A stretch of DNA of 64,000 nucleotides from Streptomyces celluloflavus (GCA_000720995.1 JOEL01000003.1:186001-250000); one strand, 5' to 3'; positions 8,977 to 18,710 are shown, counted from the stretch's first letter. Notes: generated by a model from the sequence alone, not told the origin. Numbers and translations are program-made.

Positions 8977-11382
8977 ATGAACGCTGGGAACGCGGCCGAG
9001 AGCGCCGATTTCCGTGGTCCCCTCGACGTCACCAGGGCGGCCACCGCGGTGCTGGACGCCCGGAGCCTGGTCATCGGCTGGAGCCCGGCGGCCGAGAAGC
9101 TCCTCGGGTACGCGCCCGGGGACGTCATCGGGCGCCCCGTCGACACGTTCCTGGCCCCCGCCCCGGCGGGGGCCGCGCCACCGGGGCCGCTCAACGGCAG
9201 CGAGGCCCGTACGGCGCGGCACCGGGACGGCCGGCCGCTGCGGGTGGCGGTCACGGTCTGCCCACTGGCCGACGGCGGGGCGGGCCCGGCGCGCCTCCTG
9301 GTGCTGACCGGGCTGGACGCGCTGCGCAGATGGGAGTCGTGGCAGGCCATGCTGCACGGGCTGGCCACCCAGTCCCCCGTCGGCCTGGCCATCTACGGCA
9401 CCGATCTCCGTCTGACCTGGTCGAACACCGCCTATGAACGGGAGGTCGGGCAGCCGCTGCCGGAGTACCTCGGCAAGCGGGCCGACGAGCTGTATTCGGC
9501 CGGCGTGTTCGTGACCGAGGGGTATCCGACCACCCTCGACGCCGTCATGCGGTACGTGCTCGCCACCGGTGAGCCGATCCTCGACCTGCACTTCGTCGGC
9601 GAGCCGCCCACCGATCCGGGGACCGATCACGTCTGGTCCTGCTCCTACTACCGGCTCCAGGACGCGGGCGGCACGGTGCTCGGCCTCTGCGAGGAATCCT
9701 TCGACATCACCGACCGCTACCGGACCCAGCGCCGGCTGAACCTCCTGGTGGAGGCCGGCCGGCGGATCGGCACCACCCTCGACATGACCGCCACCGCCCG
9801 GGAGGTCACCGAGGTGGCCGTCCCCGCGTTCGCCACCCTCGTCACCGTCGATCTGGTGCAGGCCGTGCTGGAGGGCGACGAGCCGGGCCCCGGCGACGGG
9901 GCGGCGCCCGTCCTCATGCGTGTCGCGTCCCGCGCCGACCCCCGGTACGGCGACGCGGCGGCGGACGGGCCCGCGCCGCGGCCGCACCCCGTCAGCTATC
10001 CGCCGGGCTCACCCCAGTACCGCAGCCTGTCCTCGGGCGGTCTGGTGCAGGCGGAGCACACCGTCGTCGTGCCGCTGCGGACCGGCGGTACCCCGCTGGG
10101 GGTGGTCACCTTCACCCGGGCCGGGCATCCGGCCTCCTTCGACCGCGACGAAACGGTGCTCGCCGCCGAGCTGGTGGCCCGTACCTCGGTGTGTCTGGAC
10201 AACGCCCGCCGCTTCACACGCGAGCGCCGCGCCGCACTCGCCCTCCAGCGCAATCTGCTGCCCCAGCGGCTGCCCAAGCAGTCCGCGGTCGAGCTGGCCC
10301 ACCGTTATCTGCCCACCGACGCGCGGGCCGGGGTCGGCGGCGACTGGTTCGATGTGATCGCGCTCTCCGGTACCCGGGTCGGGCTGGTCGTCGGCGACGT
10401 GGTCGGGCACGGCCTCCAGGCGGCGGCCACGATGGGCCGGCTGCGGACGACCGTGCAGGCCCTGGCCCGGCTGGATCTGGCGCCCGACGAGTTGCTGGGC
10501 CGGCTGGACGACCTGGTGGGGCAGCCGGCGGCGGACCGGGTCGTGCCCGGTTCCGAGGACCCCGGCGTCGATGACGCGGCCACCGGCGTGACCTGCCTGT
10601 ACGCGGTCTACGATCCGGTCTCGCGGCGCTGCACCATGGCGCGGGCCGGACATCTGCCCCCGGCGATCGTCGATCCCGAGGGCGGGCTGTACTTCCCCGA
10701 TCTGCCGGCCGGGCCGCCGCTGGGGCTGGGGGGCCTGCCGTTCGAGTCGCTGGAGATCGAGCTGGCGGTGGGCAGCCTCGTCGCCCTGTTCACCGACGGG
10801 CTGGTCGAGGCCCGCGACCGTGACATCGATGTGGGCCTGGACATCCTGGGCCGGGTGCTCACCGATCACCGCAGGCCGCTGGAGGAGCTGTGCGACCGGG
10901 CGCTGGCCGCGCTGCTGCCCGGCGGGGCGGGCGCCGACGACTCGGCGCTGCTGCTGGTGCGCACCCGTGAACTGGACGTCCGTCAGATCGCCGGCTGGGA
11001 GCTGCCCGCCGAGCCGGCGGCGGTGGCCCACGCCCGTGAGCTGGCCACCGGCCAACTGCGCGCATGGGGCCTGGAGGAGCTCGCGTACACCACGGAGCTG
11101 GTCGTCAGCGAGCTGGTCACCAACGCCGTCCGGCACGCCGCGGGGCCGCTCCATCTGCGGCTGCTGCGCGATCGGACCCTGCTGACCGAGGTCTCGGACA
11201 CCGGCCACACCTCGCCGCATCTGCGGCACAGCGAGAGCGACGACGAGGGCGGCCGGGGGCTGTTCATCATCGCGCAGCTGGTGCAGCGGTGGGGGACGCG
11301 CTACGCGCCGTACGGCAAGACCATCTGGACGGAACAGTCCTTCCCGCCGGACTATCCCGGCGCCCCGCGCCCGGTGGGCTGA
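8977..11382 (+). CDS. PAS-PAS-GAF-SpoIIE phosphatase with C-terminal ATPase domain
   Basis: A multidomain regulator typical of Streptomyces partner-switching. From the ATG at 8977 (801 residues) it reads: PAS at about 15-100 (WSPAAEKLLGYAPGDVIG), a second PAS at 125-250 (IYGTDLRLTWSNTAYE), GAF at 265-410, a PP2C/SpoIIE serine phosphatase at 420-650 with GGDWFDVIAL, VVGDVVGHG and LFTDGLVEARD, and a HATPase_c anti-sigma-like domain at 670-790 (SELVTNAVRHA, GGRGLFIIAQL). It probably senses a ligand or redox cue and dephosphorylates an anti-anti-sigma factor. A GTG at 8920 would add 19 residues; the exact start is uncertain. Confidence 0.85.
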   Translation: MNAGNAAESADFRGPLDVTRAATAVLDARSLVIGWSPAAEKLLGYAPGDVIGRPVDTFLAPAPAGAAPPGPLNGSEARTARHRDGRPLRVAVTVCPLADGGAGPARLLVLTGLDALRRWESWQAMLHGLATQSPVGLAIYGTDLRLTWSNTAYEREVGQPLPEYLGKRADELYSAGVFVTEGYPTTLDAVMRYVLATGEPILDLHFVGEPPTDPGTDHVWSCSYYRLQDAGGTVLGLCEESFDITDRYRTQRRLNLLVEAGRRIGTTLDMTATAREVTEVAVPAFATLVTVDLVQAVLEGDEPGPGDGAAPVLMRVASRADPRYGDAAADGPAPRPHPVSYPPGSPQYRSLSSGGLVQAEHTVVVPLRTGGTPLGVVTFTRAGHPASFDRDETVLAAELVARTSVCLDNARRFTRERRAALALQRNLLPQRLPKQSAVELAHRYLPTDARAGVGGDWFDVIALSGTRVGLVVGDVVGHGLQAAATMGRLRTTVQALARLDLAPDELLGRLDDLVGQPAADRVVPGSEDPGVDDAATGVTCLYAVYDPVSRRCTMARAGHLPPAIVDPEGGLYFPDLPAGPPLGLGGLPFESLEIELAVGSLVALFTDGLVEARDRDIDVGLDILGRVLTDHRRPLEELCDRALAALLPGGAGADDSALLLVRTRELDVRQIAGWELPAEPAAVAHARELATGQLRAWGLEELAYTTELVVSELVTNAVRHAAGPLHLRLLRDRTLLTEVSDTGHTSPHLRHSESDDEGGRGLFIIAQLVQRWGTRYAPYGKTIWTEQSFPPDYPGAPRPVG

Positions 11383-12251
11383 CCGGGCCGGCGCCCGCTA
11401 CGGCGCCTGTCGTGCGGCGTTTGGGCCGCAGCCCCATGATGGAACCAAGCGCCCGTCCCAGCGCCTGGGCGGACGCGACACGAGGAGGTCCCGTGACGAG
11501 CAATGGCAGGGAAAGCTCGGCCGAACAGCGGCCGAAAGTGCTGTACACCGGTGGCGAGCGGCCCTTCGATCCGGAGGACCTGGTGATGGCATCCGGGCGC
11601 GAGCCCACCCCCGCGAGCCTTGAATGGGCCAGGAATCTCATCGAGGAGGACGGCGCGGCGGCCATCGAGCGCTATCTGCCGTAGCCGCGACCGGCAGACC
11701 ACGGGCTGCTCCCCGGGCGCCGCCGTCGCGGACGGTGCACCACGGCGCAGTACGAAGCGGGCCATGCGGAGCCCGGGGACCGGCTCGAAGTCGGCGGCGC
11801 GGGTGAATCCGAGCCGCCGGTACAGCGTGACGGCCGGCTGGTTGGCGGCGCCGGTCGTCACCACCATGTCGCGGTCCGGGGCGATCTCGTGCATCAGGTG
11901 GTCCAGCAGCCGGGTTGCCAGACCGCGGCGGAACCACGCGGGGTCCACGCAGACCCGGTCGATCTCGACGGCCCCGGTCGGTGGCCCCTCGTCCTGCCAG
12001 GCCACGAACGCGGCAACCGTCCCCGCGGCGGGCACCGCGCCGAGCCAGCGCAGCGGACGCGCCCGCAGCTCCGCCAGGCTCTCCCGGAGCGCCGGGATAC
12101 CGTCGAAGCCGATGAGTCCGGCCTCGACGGCGTAGGCACTGCGGCCGGTGCGGTGCACGGCGGCGGCGGTCGGCCCGTCGGTCAGATCCAGCTCGCGTAT
12201 CGGCGGGACGGGCCGGGCATCCGGTGCGGGCGAGTGGGTGATCTTCGGCAT
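11352..12251 (-). CDS. GNAT-family N-acetyltransferase with long antisense tail
   Basis: Residues 1-170 form a normal GNAT fold: the substrate side IRELDLTDGPTAAAV, the acetyl-CoA loop VDPAWFRRGLATRLLDHL and the last strand NQPAVTLYRRLGFTRA. The usual stop is missing, and the frame runs another ~125 residues, antisense across the 63-aa gene and 31 bases into the end of the phosphatase gene. The tail is Arg/Gly-rich and looks non-domain. Either the natural stop was lost or the tail is translated. The start at ATG 12251 has only a weak ribosome site. Confidence 0.7.
   Translation of the reverse strand: MPKITHSPAPDARPVPPIRELDLTDGPTAAAVHRTGRSAYAVEAGLIGFDGIPALRESLAELRARPLRWLGAVPAAGTVAAFVAWQDEGPPTGAVEIDRVCVDPAWFRRGLATRLLDHLMHEIAPDRDMVVTTGAANQPAVTLYRRLGFTRAADFEPVPGLRMARFVLRRGAPSATAAPGEQPVVCRSRLRQIALDGRRAVLLDEIPGPFKARGGGLAPGCHHQVLRIEGPLATGVQHFRPLFGRAFPAIARHGTSSCRVRPGAGTGAWFHHGAAAQTPHDRRRSGRRPGQPTGRGAPG
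11493..11684 (+). CDS. Small conserved-looking acidic protein, function unknown
   Basis: GTG 11493 follows AGGAGG with ideal spacing. The 63 residues include VLYTGGERPFDPEDLVMASG and ASLEWARNLIEEDG, ending in AIERYLP. It is acidic with a helical second half and no membrane segment. It starts 110 bases after the phosphatase and may be cotranscribed. Its whole length is antisense to the extended tail of the acetyltransferase gene on the other strand. No function is recognised. Confidence 0.7.
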   Translation: MTSNGRESSAEQRPKVLYTGGERPFDPEDLVMASGREPTPASLEWARNLIEEDGAAAIERYLP

Positions 12252-12480
12252 TGGGCGATGCTAGCCCGCCGGATTTCCGCGGGCGTCGGCCGCCGCCGCG
12301 GGGCGGGACCGGAGGCGGGGCGGGTCGGTGCGCCGGCGGTCCGCCCGCCGGAGGAGAAGGTGCCGGACCTCGGCTCTCCTCGTGTCGGGCCCACCTCCGG
12401 ATGGCCGCCGTACAGCCGTCCCGCCCCGCCCCGGGCCCCGGCACCCGGCTGCCCGGCCGGGGCCACGGTGACGGCCCGCC

Positions 12481-13377
12481 CTACCCGAGTTCGAGGCTGG
12501 TGACGCCGTAGGTGTACTCCTCCCGGACCGGCGGGACCGGGCCGGTGTACATGCGGATGGTGTGCGAGCGCGGGGTCAGGCCGCGGGCCGTGGCGAGCGC
12601 CTGGGCGTCGCGCCGGGGTTCGGGGATGTCGAGGCTGACCTCGTCGTCCGGGCCGAGGTGGGCGGTGAGGCTGTCGAAGAGCGCCTCGGCGTCGCCGGGG
12701 GTGTCGGCGAAGAGCGGGCCGATGCGGTGGCCGTCGCGCGCGGACCTGATCACTCCGTAGCCGGTGATCCGGCCGTCGCGCAGGCGGACGCGGGCGGTGT
12801 GGCCGTCGGCGGTGAGCCAGCGCGCGAGGAAGGCCCGCCGCTCGGCGGGGAAGCAGCGCAGGTCGTACGCGGCGATCCCGTCGAGGAGGGCCGGATCGAG
12901 GCGGGACGCGTCGACGGGCACGATGCCCGATGGCGTTGAGGCGGTGCCGTCGGGGCGCTCGGGGCGTCCCCCGTACCGGAGGGTCTCGTAGGCCGCGGTG
13001 AACCCGGCCCGCCGGTAGGTCGCTTGCTGGGCGGGCACCGCGTCGAGCCCGACGGTCCGCCCGTCGGCGTGCGGGAAGGCGGCGCGCCAGGTGGCCAGTC
13101 CCCGCCCCTGCCGGCGGTGGGCGGGGTGGACGAGGTAGTAGCCGAGGAACGCGAACTGTGCGGAGTAGTTGACGACCGAGACCGCGGAGACCGGCCGGTC
13201 GTCCAGGCTGCCGATGAAGAAACCGGCCGGGTCGGTGGGGTGGAAGCAGGCCGTATCGCCGTGTCCGGGGTTCCACCCTTCTTCGGCGGCCCACTCCTCC
13301 ACCTGGCGCCAGGCGTCCAAGGAGGCGGTGGTGACGGTGAGTTCACCGGTGTGCGGGGCTGTGTCGTGCGGGTGCAT
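12481..13377 (-). CDS. GNAT acetyltransferase with YitH-like C-terminal domain
   Basis: 298 residues. The N-terminal GNAT half has ACFHPTDPAGFFIGSLDD, LGYYLVHPAHRRQGRGLATW (the acetyl-CoA loop RRQGRG) and AQQATYRRAGFTAAYET. The C-terminal half resembles the second acetyltransferase-like domain of YitH/HolE-type proteins (RCFPAERRAFLARWL, RIGPLFADTPGDAEALF). The substrate is unknown, although such two-domain proteins often act on small metabolites. It precedes a same-strand GNAT gene by 229 bases. Start ATG 13377 has an AAGGGA-type site upstream. Confidence 0.82.
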   Translation of the reverse strand: MHPHDTAPHTGELTVTTASLDAWRQVEEWAAEEGWNPGHGDTACFHPTDPAGFFIGSLDDRPVSAVSVVNYSAQFAFLGYYLVHPAHRRQGRGLATWRAAFPHADGRTVGLDAVPAQQATYRRAGFTAAYETLRYGGRPERPDGTASTPSGIVPVDASRLDPALLDGIAAYDLRCFPAERRAFLARWLTADGHTARVRLRDGRITGYGVIRSARDGHRIGPLFADTPGDAEALFDSLTAHLGPDDEVSLDIPEPRRDAQALATARGLTPRSHTIRMYTGPVPPVREEYTYGVTSLELG

Positions 13378-13488
13378 GGCGGGGTGCGTCCCTTCTGGTC
13401 TGCTGCGGGCGGCGGGATCGGGGGCGACGGCGGGCAGGCCACCGGCCCACCGGTCGGTGGCCGGTGGGCCGGTGGCCTGCGCGCGCGG

Positions 13489-15027
13489 TCAGATCAGGTC
13501 CATGGCGGCCACTTCGTCGGGGCGGCCGTAGCTGACCGGGCCCTGGAAGCGCCGGCGGGCGGTGGTGAACCACCAGACCGTGGCGATGAGCAGCACCACG
13601 CCCAGGGCGATCGGTGCGTAGTTGAACGATTCGGCGGTGATCGGGGACGCCTGCGGCAGCATGAACAGCACGTTGCTGATGACGATCCAGGCCACCGCGA
13701 TGGCCGCGACGGGCTTGCCCCAGCGTCCCAGGTTCCACGGTCCGGCCTGGAAGTCGTCCAGCCGCAGCCGCAGGAAGATCGGCACGCCGTAGGCGAGGAA
13801 GAGCCCGACGACATTGATGCTCACCACGGCGGTGAAGGCGGTGTGCGACCACCAGCCGGGCAGGACCAGTACCAGAGGGCAGGCGGCGGCGAGCCAGACG
13901 GCCTTGACGGGGGTACGGGTGCGGGCCGACACCGAATGCCACCAGCGGGAACCGGGCATCGCGCCGTCCCGGGAGAAGGCGAAGATCTGCCGGGTATTGC
14001 TGGTCATGTTCGCCAGACCGCAGAACAGCATGGCGCCGATCACGATCAGCAGGAGGAACTTGGCGGTGCCCACGCCGAGTGCGTCGATGAGAATCTGCAC
14101 CGGCGGCGCCGACGCGCTCGCGGCGTGGCCGTAGTCACGGATCGCGTAGATCAGGGCGAGCATGAGGACCAGTCCGGCGAGCGCGGAGTAGAGGATCGCG
14201 CGCATGATGCCCCTGGGGGCGTTGACGGTTGCCTTCACGGTTTCCTCGGACATGTGGAAACTGCCGTCGAAGCCGGTGAACGTCCAGCTGGTGACGAGCA
14301 GTCCCAGCATTCCGCCGTAAAGCCCGTTGGTGAAACCGGTGTTGTTCACGAAGTGGGTGACGAACGAGGGCGACTGGTGGTGCGCGGGGATCAGCGTCAG
14401 GGCGGCGACGATGACCACCATGCCGATCAGCAGCCACCACACGGATATCCGGTTCACCACCGCAACCAGCCGTACCGTATACGTGTTGGCCAGCCCCTGG
14501 AGGAGCAGGATTGCCGCGGTGATGCCGACGGTCTGCTGGGGTGTCGGCTCATAGGACGGCCACTGCATCACGATGAATGCCTGAATGAAGGTGGCGGCGG
14601 CGAAGTTGGTCGCGGCCGTACCGCCCACCTGCCCGACGAAGTTCAGCCAGCCGGTATACCAGGACCAGGCGCCGCGGTGCCGCTTGGCGAGCTTGCCCGC
14701 GGAGAAGTAGAGCGCGCCGCTGGTCGGGTAGGCGGAGGCGATCTCGCCCATCGCGGCGCCGACGAACAGCACCATGATCGACACGCCGATCCAGCCGAAG
14801 ACAAGAATCCGCGGACCGCCGGCCCCCATACCGAAACCGAAGGAGGAGAAGATCCCGGAAATGATGTTGATGATGGTGAAAGAGATGGCGAAATTGTCGA
14901 ATGCGCGGAATCTTCGGGTGAGTTTCCGCGGATATCCCATCGCATGGAGTGTCGCGTCGTCATCGAGAGCGACGGCGTCCGCGTCCCGGGAGTTCTGCAC
15001 ACGTGGGGGGGACGTACGCTGAGCCAC
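13489..15027 (-). CDS. APC-family amino acid / GABA permease
   Basis: A 512-residue membrane protein with about 12 hydrophobic segments. After a polar N-terminus it has MGYPRKLTRRFRAFDNFAIS, a signature of the amino acid/choline/GABA transporter branch, then the glycine-rich first helix IISGIFSSFGFGMGAGGP and VTSWTFTGFDGSFHMSEET. GTG 15027 has AAAGG 8 bases upstream. It is a proton- or sodium-coupled importer by family, and the amino acid transported cannot be read. It precedes the acetyltransferases by 111 bases on the same strand. Confidence 0.88.
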   Translation of the reverse strand: MAQRTSPPRVQNSRDADAVALDDDATLHAMGYPRKLTRRFRAFDNFAISFTIINIISGIFSSFGFGMGAGGPRILVFGWIGVSIMVLFVGAAMGEIASAYPTSGALYFSAGKLAKRHRGAWSWYTGWLNFVGQVGGTAATNFAAATFIQAFIVMQWPSYEPTPQQTVGITAAILLLQGLANTYTVRLVAVVNRISVWWLLIGMVVIVAALTLIPAHHQSPSFVTHFVNNTGFTNGLYGGMLGLLVTSWTFTGFDGSFHMSEETVKATVNAPRGIMRAILYSALAGLVLMLALIYAIRDYGHAASASAPPVQILIDALGVGTAKFLLLIVIGAMLFCGLANMTSNTRQIFAFSRDGAMPGSRWWHSVSARTRTPVKAVWLAAACPLVLVLPGWWSHTAFTAVVSINVVGLFLAYGVPIFLRLRLDDFQAGPWNLGRWGKPVAAIAVAWIVISNVLFMLPQASPITAESFNYAPIALGVVLLIATVWWFTTARRRFQGPVSYGRPDEVAAMDLI

Positions 15028-15224
15028 AACCGTAACCTTTCTGCTCTGGCGGGTGAGACGTTAATGGCGTGAGCTGGTCGAACTTTTCGAGCGGACAGCA
15101 GGACTCCGGCACTGGATACGCAGTCGTGCTGCCGGTACGCGTCAACGTCAGGCTTTCCGGGCCTTTTCGAGCCTTTCCGGCCCTGCGGTTCTTTCGGCAC
15201 CGGCCGCGCTGACACCGACGCGGT

Positions 15225-16181
15225 TCAGGGGGCGCTGGGAATCGGAAGTCCGCAGGAACGCCGCGCTTTGGTCAATTGCTCCTCGGGATCACCGAACACA
15301 CTCCAGGGCATGCGCGAGGCGTACGGCCCCATGGCCGTGAACACCTCCCGCGCCTCGAACTCGCGCTTCGCCATGAAGAGCGCGTGCCCCAGATACGCCA
15401 GGTCCAGCACCGGGGCGAACCGGTAACCGGCCACCTGCGGGAACCAGTTGTGGTGGATGCCCAGCGCGGTGGTGATCCACTGGGGTTGCTCCCACGTCCG
15501 GTCCGCCAGCAGCGCCGACGGGTTGTAGTCCTCGACCAGCGCCACCAGCGGCAGCAGTCGCAGCGGCGAGGAGGCCGGCGCCCGCTGGCTCAGGAACGCC
15601 GAGACGTCCCAGCTCGCGCTCGACGAACCGCCGTAGCGGGTGAAGAAGAACGACAGGAACCGATGGTGCGCCTCCCGGTGCCAGGGGTCGAGCCGGAGGA
15701 TGTGCGCGAACAGGTACCACGGACCGGTCGGCGCGGTGAGCAGCCCCTGCGGGGCCGGGTCCTGCGGCCGGTTGAGGCGGGTCAGCGCCAGCTGGGCGAC
15801 CCACGGGGTGGGGTCCGTGGGCAGCAGTTGGGCGGCCCGTTCGCACGCCGTCTGCGCTATCCGCACCAGGGCGTCCTGCCGGCGGTCGCGGGCGTCGGCC
15901 ATGTGCAGCGCCCGGAGCATCGCCACCCGGGCCCACAGCAGGGCGGCCTCCGGGCTCGGCTCCTCCGCTAACCAGCGCTCCGCCAGATCCGAACCCGCCG
16001 CCTCCGAGGCGAGCACCAGGGAACGGTGGGCCCGCACCTCGAAATCCTCGCGCGTCTCCCGGAGGACCTCGTGCGCGCTGAAGTAGCGGCCGGCCCTGAT
16101 GTCCATGCACGCGCTCGCCAACTGCCGGTCATTGGCCGCTGGACTCCATACGTACTGCCCCTCGAAAGCGCCAGCCGCCAT
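15225..16181 (-). CDS. Unrecognised 318-aa helical protein (TPR-like)
   Basis: ATG 16181 follows GGGAGGGG. The 318 residues are rich in Ala, Leu and Trp with repeated amphipathic helices (ACERAAQLLPTDPTPWVAQL, LGHALFMAKREFEAREVF), which suggests a TPR-like superhelix; about six short helical pairs can be counted. There is no signal peptide, membrane segment or catalytic motif. Streptomyces genomes carry similar proteins annotated only as hypothetical. It is the nearest gene downstream of the MFS exporter on this strand, separated by a 409-base gap. Confidence 0.7.
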   Translation of the reverse strand: MAAGAFEGQYVWSPAANDRQLASACMDIRAGRYFSAHEVLRETREDFEVRAHRSLVLASEAAGSDLAERWLAEEPSPEAALLWARVAMLRALHMADARDRRQDALVRIAQTACERAAQLLPTDPTPWVAQLALTRLNRPQDPAPQGLLTAPTGPWYLFAHILRLDPWHREAHHRFLSFFFTRYGGSSSASWDVSAFLSQRAPASSPLRLLPLVALVEDYNPSALLADRTWEQPQWITTALGIHHNWFPQVAGYRFAPVLDLAYLGHALFMAKREFEAREVFTAMGPYASRMPWSVFGDPEEQLTKARRSCGLPIPSAP

Positions 16182-16590
16182 GATCCCCTCCCGATCCTGA
16201 AGGCGTCATCCCACCCGCATACATTCCGACCGCGCCGAATTCGGCAGGATCCCTTCCGGAGATCCATGCGGCAGCGGGCCACACCCTACTCACCATCAAG
16301 ACGTAGCGAAAATAGTCGCCGGGTATATCAGGTTCCACACCATTTAGCCGCTATGGGATTACGGCGGAAACGGCGCTCTCTCCGTACCGTCCGAGATCCA
16401 CCGCCGCACTGTTCACCGGGGCACCGGGAGGCTGTTTGGCATATTCATTCCTTCACGCAACCATCACAACTGAAACAGCGTCAGAAGCGGCGCCGGGACC
16501 GGCCGCGGGCGCCGGACGGCACCACCGCCACGCAATCGCGCGAGCACCGCCGCGCGCCCCGGCACAGCCCCGCCGCCCCGGCACCTCCCG
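16182..16590. other. 409-base gene-free interval
   Basis: Lies between the start of the 318-aa gene and the end of the MFS gene, both on the minus strand. The part near 16300-16380 is less GC-rich than its surroundings and probably holds the promoter of the 318-aa gene. No operator, RNA gene or convincing coding frame was seen. Confidence 0.4.
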
Positions 16591-18075
16591 TCACCGGACA
16601 GCGCCCCGCGGCCGCATCAACCGCAGCGCCGACAGCCCGCCGCCGACCCCGATGACGCCCGCGAGGAGGAACACCGCGTCGAGGCCGGCCGCGTACGCCC
16701 CGGGCGGGGCGCCGTCGCCGGTGCCGGGCACATACCGCTGGAACACGGTGCCGAGCAGTGCGATGCCCAGGGCGAGGCCGAGTTGGCGGGCGCTGTTGGC
16801 GGCCGCGGCGGCCGCGCCGCTGTGTTCCGGGGGCGCCGCGGACATCGCGAGAGCCGGCAGGACGGGCGAGACGAGTCCCGCGCCGACGCCGGTGAGCACC
16901 AGCCCCGGCAGCAGCACCGGCCAGGAGGAACCGGGCTGGACGGCGAGCAGCGCCAGGTCGCCGACGCCGGTGAGCACCGTGCCACCGCCGATGGCCCACC
17001 GCGCGGGGATCCGGCGCAGGGCGCCGCCGGCCAGCGCGGAGGTGGCGAAGAAGGCCGCCGGCTGGACGGTGATGACCAGCGAGGTGGCCAGCGAACCGAG
17101 GCGGACGCCGTTCTGCAGCCAGAGCGAGAGCACCGGCAGGAAGCCGAAGGCGGCCAGGTAGTAGCCGCAGGCCGCGATCAGCAGACCGTTGAAGGCGGGC
17201 GTGCGGAGCAGCGCGAGCGGCAGCATCGGATGCGTCGCGGCGCGCTCCGCCAGGAGGAACGCGAGCAGCGCGCACGCCCCGACGGCGAAGGCGAGCAGCG
17301 TCGAGGGATCCGCCCAGCCCCGCTCGCCGCCGCGGACGCAGCCGAAGGTGATGCCCGTCGCGGCCAGCGTGAAGGTCACGATCCCGGGCCAGTCGATACG
17401 GGCCGGTGTGCGGGCGTCGCGCACCAGGACCTTGACGGACAGTACGAGGGTGGCGGCGCAGACCGGTACCGCTCCGTAGAAGATCCACGGCCAGGACAGG
17501 AACTGGGTGAGCAGCCCGCCCAGGACGTTGCCGACTCCGGCCGCCGCACCGGCGACCGCGCCCCAGACGGCGAATGCCCGCGCCCGGTCGCGCCCGTGAT
17601 AGGTGAGGCCGATCAGCGGCAGCAGCGTGCCGAACATCGCGGCGCCCGCGACCCCTTGGACGGCGCGGGCCGCGATGAGGACCTGCGCGTTCGGGGCCAG
17701 ACCGCACCCGAGGGTGGCGAGCGTGAAGACGGCGAGGCCGACCACGTACAGGCGCTTGCGTCCGAAGGCATCCCCCAGGGAGCCCATGCCGAGCAGCAGC
17801 CCGGCCAGGGCCAGCGTGTAGACGTCGACGATCCATTGCAGAGCGCCGAACCCCGCATGCAGATCGTCGGCCATGCGCGGCAGCGCCACCGTCACGATCG
17901 TCGCGTAGACGAGCAGCAGGAACGTGCCGAGGCAGGTGGCGACGAGCGGCAGCCAGCGGCCCGGTGCGGGCTTCGCCGGGGACGCCGGGGGCTGTTCGGG
18001 CGGGGTCGCGGGCCGTCCCGGCGCCGGCTGCGCGCCGGAGCCGGGCCCCTGGCCGGCCAGTGGTGAGTGATCCAT
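16591..18075 (-). CDS. MFS drug-exporter family transporter (DHA2-type, 14 TM)
   Basis: 494 residues with about 14 hydrophobic segments after a Pro/Ala-rich cytoplasmic N-terminus of 40 residues. Motif A is present (GMGSLGDAFGRKRLYVVGL), and motif C-like glycines lie in AVAGAAAGVGNVLGG. By family it is a proton-coupled multidrug or secondary-metabolite exporter. ATG 18075 has GGTGG upstream. It is divergent from the CGNR-type gene, whose possible start overlaps it, so the shared short region probably controls both. Confidence 0.88.
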   Translation of the reverse strand: MDHSPLAGQGPGSGAQPAPGRPATPPEQPPASPAKPAPGRWLPLVATCLGTFLLLVYATIVTVALPRMADDLHAGFGALQWIVDVYTLALAGLLLGMGSLGDAFGRKRLYVVGLAVFTLATLGCGLAPNAQVLIAARAVQGVAGAAMFGTLLPLIGLTYHGRDRARAFAVWGAVAGAAAGVGNVLGGLLTQFLSWPWIFYGAVPVCAATLVLSVKVLVRDARTPARIDWPGIVTFTLAATGITFGCVRGGERGWADPSTLLAFAVGACALLAFLLAERAATHPMLPLALLRTPAFNGLLIAACGYYLAAFGFLPVLSLWLQNGVRLGSLATSLVITVQPAAFFATSALAGGALRRIPARWAIGGGTVLTGVGDLALLAVQPGSSWPVLLPGLVLTGVGAGLVSPVLPALAMSAAPPEHSGAAAAAANSARQLGLALGIALLGTVFQRYVPGTGDGAPPGAYAAGLDAVFLLAGVIGVGGGLSALRLMRPRGAVR

Positions 18076-18622
18076 GGAGCCACCCTGCTGTAATGGTCTT
18101 ATACAACTGAACCCTTACGGGGAGGACCCGGTCCGCTTTGTGGTCGAGCTCACCAACACACCGCCGGCCGACGCGGCGGAACTGGCCGAGCGCTGCGTCG
18201 CGGCGGGCCTGGTCCTGGACCGCCCGGTACGGGACGCGGACCTGACCGAGGTACGGGACTTCCTCCGCCGCTGGGCGGAGGTCGTCGACGCCACCACGGA
18301 CGAGCGCCGCGCGGCCCTGCTCAACGCCCTGCTGTCGGACGCCGCCGCGCACCCCCGGCTGACCGACCACGCCGACGGCGGCTGGCACATCCACTACCGC
18401 GAGGACGATCTGAGCCTGGCCGGACTGCTGCGCGCGGTGGTCTCGGTCGGCACCGCACTGCATCTGACCGGTCTGGGCATGCACCGGCTGGGCCGCTGCG
18501 CGCTGGCCGAATGCGACCACGCTTACGCGGACTTCAGCCGGGCCGGCCGGCAGCGGTACTGCTCACCCGCCTGCGCCAACCGCGACGCGGTACGCCGCCA
18601 CCGCGCCCGGCGGTCCACCTGA
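18074..18622 (+). CDS. CGNR zinc-finger / ABATE-domain protein
   Basis: The N-terminal part is an ABATE-type stress-regulator domain (LNPYGEDPVRFVVEL at the start, then RDFLRRWAEVVDATTDERR). The C-terminus has the CGNR-like zinc finger RCALAECDHAYADFSRAGRQRYCSPACANRDAVRRHR. This is likely a transcription factor controlling the divergent exporter. The start is unclear: ATG 18074 gives 182 residues and overlaps the exporter start by two bases, while GTG 18140 would cut into the conserved LIQLNPYGEDPVR region. A non-ATG start in between is possible. Confidence 0.75.
   Translation: MEPPCCNGLIQLNPYGEDPVRFVVELTNTPPADAAELAERCVAAGLVLDRPVRDADLTEVRDFLRRWAEVVDATTDERRAALLNALLSDAAAHPRLTDHADGGWHIHYREDDLSLAGLLRAVVSVGTALHLTGLGMHRLGRCALAECDHAYADFSRAGRQRYCSPACANRDAVRRHRARRST
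18089..18108. promoter_or_regulatory. Possible operator in MFS/CGNR divergent region
   Basis: TGTAATGGTCTTATACA contains the inverted pair TGTA...TACA around 9 bases and overlaps the region from which both divergent genes must be expressed. The AT-rich TTATAC could also be a -10 element. Recognition is by symmetry only. Confidence 0.35.
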
Positions 18623-18710
18623 CCCGATCGCGGCGCCGAATACGACACCGGACATCGCCACCGGGCCTGGCACGCGGCCCGAACGAGGCTGGGCCCCGGC
18701 CCGCCCGGGA

